A stretch of 64,000 bases of DNA from positions 2,768,001 to 2,832,000 of the forward strand of contig NZ_CP019799.1 of assembly GCF_002007605.1 (NCBI RefSeq), written 5' to 3'. The notes under the pieces are model-generated. The model saw nothing but the letters and a program-made list of their open reading frames with translations. It did no database searches and was not told where the DNA came from. This document shows, piece after piece, positions 49,262-57,478 of this stretch. The first letter of the stretch is position 1. Each line of letters begins with the position of its first letter. Source of the stretch: Cellvibrio sp. PSBB023. GTDB taxonomy: Bacteria > Pseudomonadota > Gammaproteobacteria > Pseudomonadales > Cellvibrionaceae. Position numbers and translations under genes: made by a program.

Positions 49262-49990
49262 TTAGCACATTCCGCCGTTCACACTAATTACCTGCCGGGT
49301 AATATAGCCCGCCGCATCCGACACCAAAAAACTCACGGTAGCGGCTATGTCATCCACTTTACCGAAGCGCTGCATGGGAATTAATTTCATGGCTTCGTCG
49401 TGATAAATGCCTTCGATCATATCGGTTTCAATCACACCGGGTGCTACGCAATTAACGGTGATATTGCGTTTGGCCAATTCAATTGCCAAGGCTTTGGTTG
49501 CGCCGATGATGCCCGCTTTGGCGGCACTGTAATTGGTTTGGCCGCGGTTGCCGATCACACCCGACACTGACGAGAGGGTGACAATACGGCCACCCGAGCG
49601 CAGGCGAATCATCGGCATAACCAGTGGATACAACACGTTGTAAAACGCATCCAAATTGGTGTGAATCACAGAGTCCCATTGCTCGCCCGTGAGCGCAGGA
49701 AAAGCGTTATCCGCAGCTATGCCCGCATTACACACCACGCCATAAAATGCGCCCTTGGCTTCAATATCAGCCAACAAGGTTTCACTGACTTTTTCTCGCT
49801 CGCACACATCAAACTGAATCAAACTGGCGCTGCCGCCGTTGGCAATGATCTGTGCAACCACCGCTTCTGCTTCTGTTTTTCCAGAGCGATAGTGCACACA
49901 CACATCAAAACCATCGGCACCCAGTTTTAATGCGCACGCCTTGCCAATACCACGACTGGCGCCGGTTACCAAAATACGTTTTTTACTCAT
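49262..49990 (-). CDS. 3-ketoacyl-ACP reductase (ApeQ-like)
   Basis: This 242-residue short-chain dehydrogenase has the NADPH motif TGASRGIG (residues 9-16), NAG at 88-90 and the catalytic set Asn112, Ser141, Tyr154, Lys158. It would reduce the beta-keto group in each elongation cycle. It ends with GGMC, like FabG. The exporter gene lies just upstream, 31 bases away. Confidence 0.93.
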   Translation of the reverse strand: MSKKRILVTGASRGIGKACALKLGADGFDVCVHYRSGKTEAEAVVAQIIANGGSASLIQFDVCEREKVSETLLADIEAKGAFYGVVCNAGIAADNAFPALTGEQWDSVIHTNLDAFYNVLYPLVMPMIRLRSGGRIVTLSSVSGVIGNRGQTNYSAAKAGIIGATKALAIELAKRNITVNCVAPGVIETDMIEGIYHDEAMKLIPMQRFGKVDDIAATVSFLVSDAAGYITRQVISVNGGMC

Positions 49991-50021
49991 AGGCTTTCTC
50001 CTGACACTAATGTCCCAATAA

Positions 50022-52364
50022 TTATTTGCTGACCCACTGACGACTGGCGAGAATCAAGGCGCCCAATAAATTCAGGCAACTGCCAATAAACAAGGTGATA
50101 CCAAAGGCGCTCACCGCCGGCAAAACACTTAAGCCTAATAAACCAAAGGACAGCAAATTAGTGGTGGATGAAATCGCCACTGCCGATAAAGTTTCCACGG
50201 AGTTTTCCGACATTTCTGCAATGAAAATCACATAGTCCATGCCCAAACCGACCACCAAAAATAATGCCATTACATGAAACAACGTCAGTGGAATATTCAG
50301 TAGCGCCAATAAGATAAAACTGGCCGAGACGGCAAATACCGGAATAGCAATTAACTGCAGCATTTTTTTCCAGTGATAACGGGTAAGCAGTAGCAGTGCC
50401 ATCAGCAGTAGCGCCAGCAGCAGCAATTCCATAGCCGACTGGCGCAACACTTTCATGGACATTTCCGAATCCTGCATGGCACTGAAAAAACTGGCGCCTT
50501 TCACTGTCTCCAATTGCGCTGCTATCTGCTTGGTATCCAACCCTTTGGGAATCAATAAAAATGCGTTGATCTCATCGTCATTTTGAATCCACAGCGGGGG
50601 CAAGGCCACATCATCGCGCTCAAAAAAATCAGCAGGATCCAGCAGATAATTTTTTTGACTGGCATAGTTCAAGCTTAAGTCAGCAGCGGATATCTCCGTA
50701 AGTTCATGCTGCTGAATAAAGGACAGTGCGAGCCCGCCCTCTGCGTACAAGGTCTGGTTAAGTTGGTAATTGCGTTGCTGCTGTTGCGGGGAAGGAAAAA
50801 ATTGTTGCGCGCCCAAGAGGGCAACAGGGCCATGGGCAGCGGTTAATGTCGCGTTACTATTTAAGGCCGCCTGTACCGCGGCAATGCGATCATAAACCTG
50901 CTGGGTATCATCCCCTCGCACCACGATAAAACTGGCTGGCTCGTGGCTCGCCACCCAATCGCTCACCTGCTTTTCCTGCTCAATCAACAGCGGATTAGCC
51001 GCAAAAAAACTGCGAGGGCTGTCGCTAACCGGCAATTCAAACTGCTTCAGTGCAAACCCGGCAGCCAACAGCAGCACTACAAAAGGCACCAGCCAGCGCG
51101 CGGGAATTTTTCCAAATAGTTGCAGCAATCCCACAATAATTTTCTGCAAACCGGAATCGTAAACTTTTACCCCTTTGGTCAGGTAGTGGCCAACCGCAAT
51201 CACCATTAACCACGCGTAAACCAGCCCGAGCGCGGCGAAAATAGCAACTTGCTGCAAGGCAGCCAGCCCCGACCAACCCAATGCACTAAAGCCAATCACG
51301 CTGGTCAATAAACTCAAAAATAAAGCGCGATAAAGCGGCAGGCGATTTTCACTTTGCGGGTGATGGGCGTGGAAATAGTAAAAATGCAGCGCGTAATCCA
51401 CCACCACACCGATCAGGCTGGAACCAAATACCAGCGTAAGCACATGAATGGAACCAAACCAGTAGTGGCAAATGCTAAATGCAAAAGCCAGCCCCATACC
51501 GATCGACAATGCCGGCAATAACAGCGCACGGGGACCGCGAAATATCCACAACACCAACAGCAATACACCAATCATGGAACCGGTGCTGATGGTGTCTATA
51601 TCGGCGCGCGCAGACTGCGCTGCATCTGCTGCAAAAAATAAAATACCCGATTGCACAATGTCCACATCGGGATATTGGCTTTTAAGTTGGGCAATAAATT
51701 GGTTGATGCTGAGCAGCGCCAGATCCTGCTGGTTCATTTCCAGCGCATCGCTATTGATTTGCAACAGGTGCGCAGAAATAAACAGGGTTTCATTGCCGCG
51801 TTTGACTTGCTGTATTTCATCGCCAGTATTGAGCGCCAGGCGATCCAATAAACCAACGGCATATTCATTGGCAAAACCGAAAGGGTCCTGCGCGACAGGC
51901 AGCAGGCGTAACACACCGCCACTGCCATAGAGATTGGTTTCACCTAAACGCAAAATGGCAACAGGATCTTGCTGCGCCAGTGTTGTTTGTGCTTGTGCAC
52001 CGAGGATATGGAAGGGGTGTTGTTTGAGTTGGGCAATATAGCTATCGACCAGTGCACCTTGATCGATATAGCGAATGATGCCTTTATCGTTTTCAATGAA
52101 TTCACGCAGTTGTTCACTGGCATCAGCAACGCGGTCTTCATCCGGGTGCACCAATACCAGAATGAATTGCTGGGCCGCGTTGGAGGACATTTTATTGAGC
52201 GCTTTATTGACCGCCAGATCCACTGAAAATGAGGGGGAAAGGCTGCGCAGGTTGGTATCAATTTGCAGGCCGCTGCGACTGACTGACCACAAGCAAAAAC
52301 AGGCAACCAATGTCAGTAACAACAGGATGGCACTGCACCAGCGCCGATAAGCATGCTGCGTCAT
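50022..52364 (-). CDS. MMPL/RND-type exporter of the pigment cluster
   Basis: This 780-residue inner-membrane protein has two repeats of one helix, a large periplasmic loop and five helices (first helix near 10-27; groups near 255-420 and 645-775). GLGMDYVIFIAEMSEN and SLIGVVVDYALHFYYF are the MMPL transmembrane motifs with charged residues for proton coupling. Such proteins move lipids and polyene lipids across the inner membrane. With the LolA-like protein upstream it forms the export route of aryl-polyene clusters. Confidence 0.92.
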   Translation of the reverse strand: MTQHAYRRWCSAILLLLTLVACFCLWSVSRSGLQIDTNLRSLSPSFSVDLAVNKALNKMSSNAAQQFILVLVHPDEDRVADASEQLREFIENDKGIIRYIDQGALVDSYIAQLKQHPFHILGAQAQTTLAQQDPVAILRLGETNLYGSGGVLRLLPVAQDPFGFANEYAVGLLDRLALNTGDEIQQVKRGNETLFISAHLLQINSDALEMNQQDLALLSINQFIAQLKSQYPDVDIVQSGILFFAADAAQSARADIDTISTGSMIGVLLLVLWIFRGPRALLLPALSIGMGLAFAFSICHYWFGSIHVLTLVFGSSLIGVVVDYALHFYYFHAHHPQSENRLPLYRALFLSLLTSVIGFSALGWSGLAALQQVAIFAALGLVYAWLMVIAVGHYLTKGVKVYDSGLQKIIVGLLQLFGKIPARWLVPFVVLLLAAGFALKQFELPVSDSPRSFFAANPLLIEQEKQVSDWVASHEPASFIVVRGDDTQQVYDRIAAVQAALNSNATLTAAHGPVALLGAQQFFPSPQQQQRNYQLNQTLYAEGGLALSFIQQHELTEISAADLSLNYASQKNYLLDPADFFERDDVALPPLWIQNDDEINAFLLIPKGLDTKQIAAQLETVKGASFFSAMQDSEMSMKVLRQSAMELLLLALLLMALLLLTRYHWKKMLQLIAIPVFAVSASFILLALLNIPLTLFHVMALFLVVGLGMDYVIFIAEMSENSVETLSAVAISSTTNLLSFGLLGLSVLPAVSAFGITLFIGSCLNLLGALILASRQWVSK

Positions 52365-52386
52365 AGAACGCTCATTCAGGAATTAA

Positions 52387-53025
52387 TCAGGGAGTAAATA
52401 ATTGTTGGCACGCCGATGCAAGCGAATGTGCCGGGTCGGTTGTTAGCTGTTCACATTGACCGGCTGTCAGGTTCTGCAACTGCTGCAGCTGATAGACGCG
52501 AATTGCGGTGAATTCGTCGCCCTGATGTTGCATGCGAATAGTGACAGCATCACTGGTGCGCGTTATATCAATTGTGCGTAAAAACTTTTCCATACGTTTT
52601 TTGCGTGGAGTGAGGCGAATACCAGTGTCCGTCTTCGCAATCACAAAGGTTTTTTGCAAATAGAGGCGATTGCCACCAATTAAATTATTGAGCATTTGCC
52701 CAAGGTGACGCTGCAAGGTGCCGGAGAGTTTTTGACGGCTGCCATCCGCCTGCACTAATTGCGTAGCACCTTGCATTTGGTAAACCAGGGTTTCATTGAG
52801 CGGTACTGCCGTGTGCCAAAGCAAGCCCCTGTCGCAGGCAAATGCAAAACTGCCCTGTGTCTCCAGCAGTTTGTTCATACCGGCGATGGATTTTTGCTGT
52901 TCATAGCGACCGGCTTGATAACAACCTTCCGGTAAATAGCCATCCAGCACATCATCTGCGGCCATCGCCAAAGCGCTAACCGGCACTACCAGCCCACACA
53001 AGAACAGCAATATTATTTTTTTCAT
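52387..53025 (-). CDS. LolA-like periplasmic carrier (ApeL-like)
   Basis: This 212-residue exported protein has a signal peptide (MKKIILLFLCGLVVPVSALA) and a predicted LolA-type half-barrel. Visible pieces are SIAGMNKLLETQGSFAFACD, GLLWHTAVPLNETLVYQMQG and a basic PRKKRMEKF near residue 150. It would carry the polyene lipid through the periplasm to the outer membrane. The start at 53025 was preferred because the longer frame has no signal-like N terminus. It lies between the exporter and thioesterase genes. Confidence 0.82.
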   Translation of the reverse strand: MKKIILLFLCGLVVPVSALAMAADDVLDGYLPEGCYQAGRYEQQKSIAGMNKLLETQGSFAFACDRGLLWHTAVPLNETLVYQMQGATQLVQADGSRQKLSGTLQRHLGQMLNNLIGGNRLYLQKTFVIAKTDTGIRLTPRKKRMEKFLRTIDITRTSDAVTIRMQHQGDEFTAIRVYQLQQLQNLTAGQCEQLTTDPAHSLASACQQLFTP

Positions 53026-53075
53026 AGATAATCGCGGTGCTATCCAGAAGAGGTTTTTCAATCAGAACCCGCACC

Positions 53076-53513
53076 TTAAGGCGCGAGCAGTTTCACTTTA
53101 TCAAGCAGCGCATCCGGACAGCCGATACGCAGCAATTTTGTCTCAGCATCCACGGCGGCTTGTACTGTGTGGGCTTTACTGAGCACGGCACCGGTGAGCG
53201 CATCGCGAATCACATAGTGAATTTTCAGGCGATATTCCCACTCAATCAAACTCGCGGTGACTATTACTTGCTGTTCAAACACTAACGGCTGGATGTATTT
53301 GATTTGCATGTCCACAATCGGAAACATAAAACCCGACTGCTTCATATCGGTGTAGTTGTAACCGAGTTTATCCAGCAAATTACAGCGCGCCACTTCCAAA
53401 TATTTGCAGTAGTGCCCGTGCCAGACGATGTTCATGGAATCCACATCAAAAAACGGCACAGTGATGGCGGTATCCACACTGAGCAGTGCACTTGGCTCGC
53501 GGCGACGCTGCAT
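53076..53513 (-). CDS. Hotdog acyl-ACP/CoA thioesterase (ApeK-like)
   Basis: This 145-residue 4HBT-type thioesterase has the YbgC-like active loop FDVDSMNIVWHGHYCKYLE with the catalytic Asp. It may release finished polyene chains or clear misprimed ACP. Its start codon overlaps the ACP stop by one base (TAATG), indicating tight coupling. Confidence 0.87.
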   Translation of the reverse strand: MQRRREPSALLSVDTAITVPFFDVDSMNIVWHGHYCKYLEVARCNLLDKLGYNYTDMKQSGFMFPIVDMQIKYIQPLVFEQQVIVTASLIEWEYRLKIHYVIRDALTGAVLSKAHTVQAAVDAETKLLRIGCPDALLDKVKLLAP

Positions 53514-53788
53514 TAGTTGGCGGCCTGACCTTGGGCATCCTGATTTAAAAAATCCAGGATCGCGTCGGCCAGATCGCCGATAGTTTTGACTTGATGGAAA
53601 TTTTCCAGGGTGATTTTTTTGGCGGTGATGGACTTTAATTCAATCATCAAATTCACCGCGTCGATGCTGTCGATGTCCAGGTCTTCGCGCAGACGCGCCG
53701 CAGGCGTGATGGAGTCGGGCTCTACATCAAATTGTTCTTGCAGTATCACGGTGATACGGGCCAACAGGCTTTCACGGGTATGGGTCAT
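53513..53788 (-). CDS. Acyl carrier protein A of the pigment cluster
   Basis: This 91-residue ACP carries its phosphopantetheine attachment site at Ser41 in EDLDIDSIDAVNLM. The three-helix layout is typical. It is one of two ACPs in the cluster; in known systems the two share starter loading and elongation, but which is which cannot be told here. It lies between the acyltransferase and thioesterase genes. Confidence 0.9.
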   Translation of the reverse strand: MTHTRESLLARITVILQEQFDVEPDSITPAARLREDLDIDSIDAVNLMIELKSITAKKITLENFHQVKTIGDLADAILDFLNQDAQGQAAN

Positions 53789-53858
53789 AGTGGGAATCTT
53801 TTGCTAATTCTTTTTAGGGCATCGCGTTTAACACGACCGGCGCGGGATTATACAAGCT

Positions 53859-54653
53859 TTAAGGCTTGTTCTGCAGTGCATGGTGCAAGCGGCTGTTGAG
53901 CTCATGGTGTAAACCTCTGTGCAACGCCGCGGTAAGTGCACGCGCTTGCAGGCCGGGCGGCTGAGTCCTGTCCACTAGAGCCTCCAACCTCATCAGCGGC
54001 AATACACGCAAGACAAAATGCGGCGCACGCACGGGGATGTGATACCAGGGCTCACCTTTGCGCAAGGTCATGGGCTGGCAGTCGATCATCACCGGCAGGA
54101 GCGGGCAGTTTGCGGCCAGTGCGATATTGGCCGCGCCGCGCTTGAGGATGAGTGTATCGCCCTGGGTGCGCGTGCCTTCGGGGAAAATCATCAGGGTTTC
54201 ACCCGTGCGCAGGGCGGCAGCGGCTTTCTCCACCAGCTCCACCCCCACCTCGTCATTGGGAATATAACCGGCGAGGGACACAATCCAACAGGTAATAGGG
54301 TTATGCGCCATAGCGGCTTTGACAATAAAGGTCGCATTGGGCATCACCGCCATTAACAACACCGCATCCAACAGCGTGGGATGATTGGCGACGACTAAAA
54401 CACCCGGCTGTTTGAGCGCGTCCACGCCATCAAACTCGACCGTAAACAACCCCAAGCCGCGCATGATACGCACATAAAGCCACACCCAACGCTGGATAGA
54501 GTGGCGGGCTAACTGGCGCCGACGCGTCTCGGACCAGGGCAATAGCCGGATCAGCGGCGCCAACAAGAGCGCTAATAACAGGGCGCCCACCCCAAACAGT
54601 GCAAAGGAAAATGCTGTCGCCAGCAGGCGCCAACAACGATTGAGCTGGCTCAT
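53859..54653 (-). CDS. PlsC-type acyltransferase (ApeD-like)
   Basis: This 264-residue membrane-anchored 1-acylglycerol-phosphate-type acyltransferase has an N-terminal hydrophobic helix (residues 14-38), HX4D in VVANHPTLLDAVLL and FPEGTRTQGD. It is the second acyltransferase of the cluster and probably helps build the lipid to which the polyene is joined. It overlaps the chorismatase stop by four bases (ATGA). Confidence 0.88.
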   Translation of the reverse strand: MSQLNRCWRLLATAFSFALFGVGALLLALLLAPLIRLLPWSETRRRQLARHSIQRWVWLYVRIMRGLGLFTVEFDGVDALKQPGVLVVANHPTLLDAVLLMAVMPNATFIVKAAMAHNPITCWIVSLAGYIPNDEVGVELVEKAAAALRTGETLMIFPEGTRTQGDTLILKRGAANIALAANCPLLPVMIDCQPMTLRKGEPWYHIPVRAPHFVLRVLPLMRLEALVDRTQPPGLQARALTAALHRGLHHELNSRLHHALQNKP

Positions 54654-55618
54654 AGCCGGGGTGAAGCCAAGGCTTCAACCTCAACCAGCAGTTGGCTGCG
54701 GCAGATATCCGCATGGATAAAGTTCACTGCCAATGCTGGCAGGCGCGCCGCGAAAAAAGCGCGCGCAACCGCCAAATCCTGTGGATGACGAAGATAGACA
54801 CGCACCCCGCTCAGCTCGCTCTCGCCCTGCCCAACATGCACCAACAAGTGCTGGATATTGTCGAGCGTAATCGTCAACTGCTGCTCCAGATCGCCCACCG
54901 CTTGGGTGTTGTGACCGATGATACTGGCGGTGCCGGAGACAAACACCTGCTCCTTGCTGCGTAGCGCAAGACTGGTGGCACGGGCAAAGCTGGGACTGGT
55001 TGGGCCGTATTCACGCGGGTATTGATAAGCCGGTTGCTGGCGTGGATTTTCGTGGTGCACGCCGGAATTGCGCCCGGCCAGCAAGTAAATCACCGCGCCC
55101 TTGGTGTGGTGCCCGAGCGCCGAAGCGGCGGGATATTCCTGCGGCGCCACATGGTAGTCATCAAACGCACGCTGGCGCCCCACGCAGAATTTTTTGTATT
55201 CCTCGCGGTCGCCATCGCCATTGTTGATATCGGGCATGAAGTTCCAGATGCGGAAGGGATAAGGAAAGCCCTTGGCTTGGATTACGCGGAACAAACGGCC
55301 ATAGGCCACTTCGGTGGCGGCCTCTATGTCGCTGCAATCCTCAGGGGCAATCCAGGTGGCGACGCAAAGCACATCCTCAATCAAGCTCCACTGGCAGTGC
55401 TCATCGGTGCCGCGCTCGGCGATGGAATCGCCATAACGAATGACTTCCCAGGGCTTGTCGCACAGCGACGGCATGCCCAGCGGAATAATGCCCGGTTGTG
55501 CTCCTGCAACGCAGGCATCGCCAAAGCTCACCAAGGCCAGCACGCCGGGCTGAGCCAGCAGGTGGGCGGTATCAGGCACCGCATTGGCGGGTAAATATTC
55601 CTGGCGAAGCATTGGCAT
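54650..55618 (-). CDS. Chorismatase/hydroxybenzoate synthase (XanB2/FkbO/Hyg5 family)
   Basis: This 322-residue enzyme of the chorismatase family has the blocks FPYPFRIWNFMPDINNGDGD, REYGPTSPSFARATSL, FVSGTASIIGHNT and the C-terminal ADICRSQLLVEVEA with Cys306. The family cleaves chorismate; XanB2 of Xanthomonas gives 3- and 4-hydroxybenzoate plus pyruvate for xanthomonadin and ubiquinone. Here it heads the leftward block and would supply the aryl starter. Whether it makes 3-HBA, 4-HBA or a dihydroxy diene cannot be settled; the C-terminal Cys favours a hydroxybenzoate-forming type. Confidence 0.87.
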   Translation of the reverse strand: MPMLRQEYLPANAVPDTAHLLAQPGVLALVSFGDACVAGAQPGIIPLGMPSLCDKPWEVIRYGDSIAERGTDEHCQWSLIEDVLCVATWIAPEDCSDIEAATEVAYGRLFRVIQAKGFPYPFRIWNFMPDINNGDGDREEYKKFCVGRQRAFDDYHVAPQEYPAASALGHHTKGAVIYLLAGRNSGVHHENPRQQPAYQYPREYGPTSPSFARATSLALRSKEQVFVSGTASIIGHNTQAVGDLEQQLTITLDNIQHLLVHVGQGESELSGVRVYLRHPQDLAVARAFFAARLPALAVNFIHADICRSQLLVEVEALASPRL

Positions 55619-55803
55619 AGCAGTGTCTTATCGTAAAGGCTAAATGACGTGAAAGGCCGCGAGTTTACCCAAAAACACCCGCCACGTTAAGGTAAGTCTC
55701 TGGCATGTCGGATGATTTTGGTGCACAAAGCCGTTAAACTGCGCGGCTTTTCATCGACAATAGGTCGATTACACCGAACCACCACAATAACTCCGAGGTA
55801 CCT
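55619..55803. promoter_or_regulatory. Divergent control region of the pigment cluster
   Basis: These 185 bases lie between the leftward chorismatase-to-lipoprotein block and the rightward ACP-ligase pair. They must hold promoters for both. AGGTAC just before the ACP start at 55804 is a weak ribosome binding site. I see no firm operator, and no regulator gene lies in the cluster. Confidence 0.5.
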
Positions 55804-56073
55804 ATGTCTGCGCAAACCGCTGCCCAATTGGAAATGGCCGAATTACTGGTAGAAGCACTGAATCTGGAAGATATTGCGGCGAGTGAGATAGCACCGGACG
55901 AATCCCTGTTCGGCGACGGCCTTGGGCTGGACTCGATTGATGCACTGGAAATCGCCCTGGCCATTTCGCAAAAGTACGGTGTGCAAATGCAAGCCGACGA
56001 CGAGCGCACCCGCAAAGCCTTTGCCACCCTCGCCTCGCTGACCGAGTTCGTCCAGAACAATAGCGGCAACTAA
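55804..56073 (+). CDS. Acyl carrier protein B of the pigment cluster
   Basis: This 89-residue ACP has its attachment site at Ser44 in GDGLGLDSIDALEIAL. It is 15 bases upstream of the aryl ligase gene, which makes it the likelier acceptor of the activated hydroxybenzoate starter. The pairing is inferred from position. Confidence 0.92.
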   Translation: MSAQTAAQLEMAELLVEALNLEDIAASEIAPDESLFGDGLGLDSIDALEIALAISQKYGVQMQADDERTRKAFATLASLTEFVQNNSGN

Positions 56074-56088
56074 GCGCTAAGGCTCGCC

Positions 56089-57459
56089 ATGCGCACTGCC
56101 GAGTTGGAATACCTGCCGCTGCTGGAACGCCGTAGCGATGATTGTTTTGCCCGGGTCAGCACCATGCTGCCCGCGCTGGGTTTGCAACCGACAGCCGTCC
56201 GTGTGGACGAGTTTATCGGGCAGGTAAAACGCCTCGCGGCGCGCTTGCCTGAAGCGGGTTACACCATCAATCTCTGCGATAACCGCTACTTATTCACTCT
56301 TGGTTTTTGCGCAGCACTGGTACGCGGGCAGACCAACCTGCTACCACAAAACCGCGCCACCGCCACCCAGACGCTGCTGCGCGAGCAATATCCCGACAGC
56401 TATGTGCTGCACGATGGACTGGACAACCTGATCGCCCCCTGCCCAGCGTTCAACCTGAATCAGATAGATTTGCGCGGCGAACCCGAGTGCGATGTTCCGC
56501 AGATTCCCGCCAGCCAGCTGGCCGCCATCGCCTTTACTTCCGGCTCCACCGGCCAGCCCAAAGCCAACCTTAAGCCTTGGCATACCTTTGTCACCAGCAG
56601 CCGGATGAACGCGAAGGAAATGCTCGGCAGCGATTATCACAATACGCTGCGTTTTGCCTTGGCGACCGTGCCCGCCCAGCATATGTGGGGACTGGAGACG
56701 TCTCTGCTACTGCCGTTGTTTGCGCGCCTGTGCATTAGCGATCAGCGTCCACTATTTCCATTGGATGTCGCCAACGCCCTGCAACAATTGCCTGCACCGC
56801 GCTTGCTGATCAGCACACCGGTGCACTTGCGCGCCTTGGTATCCAGCGGCGTGACTATGCCGGAAACGGAGCAACTGCTCTGCGCCACCGCACCTTTATC
56901 CACCGAGCTGGCGCAGGCAACTGAAGGCTGTTTTGGCGGCGATCTGATTGAGGTTTACGGTTGCAGCGAAGTCGGCTCTATGGCGCGCCGCCGCACGGCG
57001 CACGGCGATGTGTGGCGGCTATTTGAAGGATTGGAGTTTGCTGAGGAGTTAACAGTGATTCGCGGCAGTCACTTGCCGCAGCAGCAACCGGTGCAGGATC
57101 GCATCGAAACTAGCGATGGCCGCGCTTTCCGCCTGCTCGGGCGCAGCGACGATATGATTGAAATCGCCGGAAAACGCGGCTCGCTACAGGAAATGAACAA
57201 ACTCTTATTGGCCACACCGGGCGTGGTGGATGGTGTGGTATTTATGCCCGAGCCAGGCCAGCAAACCATCACCCGGCCAGTGGCCTTGGTGGTGGGCAAT
57301 GGTATTACCAAACAACAACTCAGTACCCGTTTTGCTGCCCATTTGGACCCAGTGTTTATGCCGCGCCCACTGTTACTGGTGGATGCCCTGCCGCGCGAAG
57401 ATAACGGCAAATTGCCACGTGCGAAGCTGCTGGCGTTTTACCAGCAGTTGCGCAGCTAA
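56089..57459 (+). CDS. Aryl acyl-ACP ligase, ANL superfamily (ApeH-like)
   Basis: This 456-residue adenylate-forming enzyme has the P-loop IAFTSGSTGQPKANLKPW, the acid motif VYGCSEVGSMARR, the hinge LLGRSDDMIEIAGKRGS and the catalytic lysine in DALPREDNGKLPRAKLL. It would activate 3- or 4-hydroxybenzoate with ATP and load it on the adjacent ACP. Shorter than many acyl-CoA synthetases, it fits the ApeH/XanA2-type length. It converges on the flavoprotein gene with a 19-base gap. Confidence 0.9.
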   Translation: MRTAELEYLPLLERRSDDCFARVSTMLPALGLQPTAVRVDEFIGQVKRLAARLPEAGYTINLCDNRYLFTLGFCAALVRGQTNLLPQNRATATQTLLREQYPDSYVLHDGLDNLIAPCPAFNLNQIDLRGEPECDVPQIPASQLAAIAFTSGSTGQPKANLKPWHTFVTSSRMNAKEMLGSDYHNTLRFALATVPAQHMWGLETSLLLPLFARLCISDQRPLFPLDVANALQQLPAPRLLISTPVHLRALVSSGVTMPETEQLLCATAPLSTELAQATEGCFGGDLIEVYGCSEVGSMARRRTAHGDVWRLFEGLEFAEELTVIRGSHLPQQQPVQDRIETSDGRAFRLLGRSDDMIEIAGKRGSLQEMNKLLLATPGVVDGVVFMPEPGQQTITRPVALVVGNGITKQQLSTRFAAHLDPVFMPRPLLLVDALPREDNGKLPRAKLLAFYQQLRS

Positions 57460-57478
57460 TAGCCTCACTCCAGAATTT

